Assembly: GCA_964584135.1 (NCBI GenBank)
Contig: CAZOYN010000053.1
Location: forward strand, 1 to 5,649
Length of the DNA stretch: 5,649 nt
Direction: 5' to 3'
Origin: CAZOYN01 sp964584135
GTDB taxonomy: Bacteria; Patescibacteriota; Saccharimonadia; Saccharimonadales; UBA4665
Below the pieces are notes generated by a model that worked only from the letters and a program-made list of their open reading frames with translations, had not been told where the DNA came from and did no database searches. The position numbers were made by a program, and so were the translations under genes. Positions 5,583 through 5,649 of the stretch are shown here, piece after piece; the stretch's first letter is position 1, and every line of letters begins with the position of its first letter.

Positions 5583-5649
5583 ATGGACGATTCGGATGAG
5601 GTCTACCAGGAGGGGGTTGGTGAGCGAATACCCGAGCTATTTTGTGATA
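5583..5649 (+). CDS. Start of a downstream gene, frame uncertain, cut by window edge
   Basis: Two starts in different frames are both well supported. ATG 5583 follows the previous stop codon with no gap (TAAATG), has AAGGA 8 nt upstream, and stays open for 22 codons (beginning MDDSDEVYQEG). GTG 5620 has a very strong AGGAGG (5608-5613) at 6 nt spacing and reads MSEYPSYFVI (GTG as Met) to the edge. Too little is visible to name a product. Either gene would probably be co-transcribed under the cobalamin riboswitch. Confidence 0.5.
   Translation, partial: MDDSDEVYQEGVGERIPELFCD

Overview
The window looks like a stretch of a small-genome bacterium of the Patescibacteria, most likely Saccharibacteria (TM7). 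This placement is an inference from the style of the encoded proteins and was not tested. Use of the standard genetic code (TAA stops, no internal TGA in the genes) argues against the UGA-glycine lineages Gracilibacteria and Absconditabacteria. No tRNA, rRNA, insertion sequence or CRISPR array is visible.

Left part (1-3969): a cell-surface polysaccharide locus. A divergent, truncated O-antigen ligase/polymerase-like membrane protein (minus strand, 1-1095) faces two plus-strand genes. These are a polyprenyl-phosphate sugar-phosphotransferase, which would load the first sugar-phosphate on the lipid carrier (1263-2726), and a GT4 glycosyltransferase, which would extend the chain (2896-3969). Together they cover initiation, elongation and polymerisation/ligation of a lipid-linked glycan. 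Each plus-strand gene is preceded by a colinear, diverged copy of one element of about 110-140 nt (1132-1245 and 2745-2887). The copies share sequence blocks and at least two hairpins, and I do not recognise them as a known RNA family.

Middle (3970-4151): a compact cobalamin (B12) riboswitch, probably with its own extended -10 promoter. It ends in mutually exclusive antiterminator and terminator hairpins. The 3' arm of the terminator also holds the Shine-Dalgarno sequence of the next gene, so the same fold could control both transcription and translation.

Right part (4152-5649): the riboswitch-controlled gene is a 476-residue soluble protein of unrecognised family. It has a glycine-rich Cys-x4-Cys motif and a C-terminal four-cysteine zinc-ribbon-like module. 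The beginning of another gene follows immediately and is cut by the window edge. The two most interesting items are the duplicated leader element in the polysaccharide genes and the B12-controlled unknown protein.
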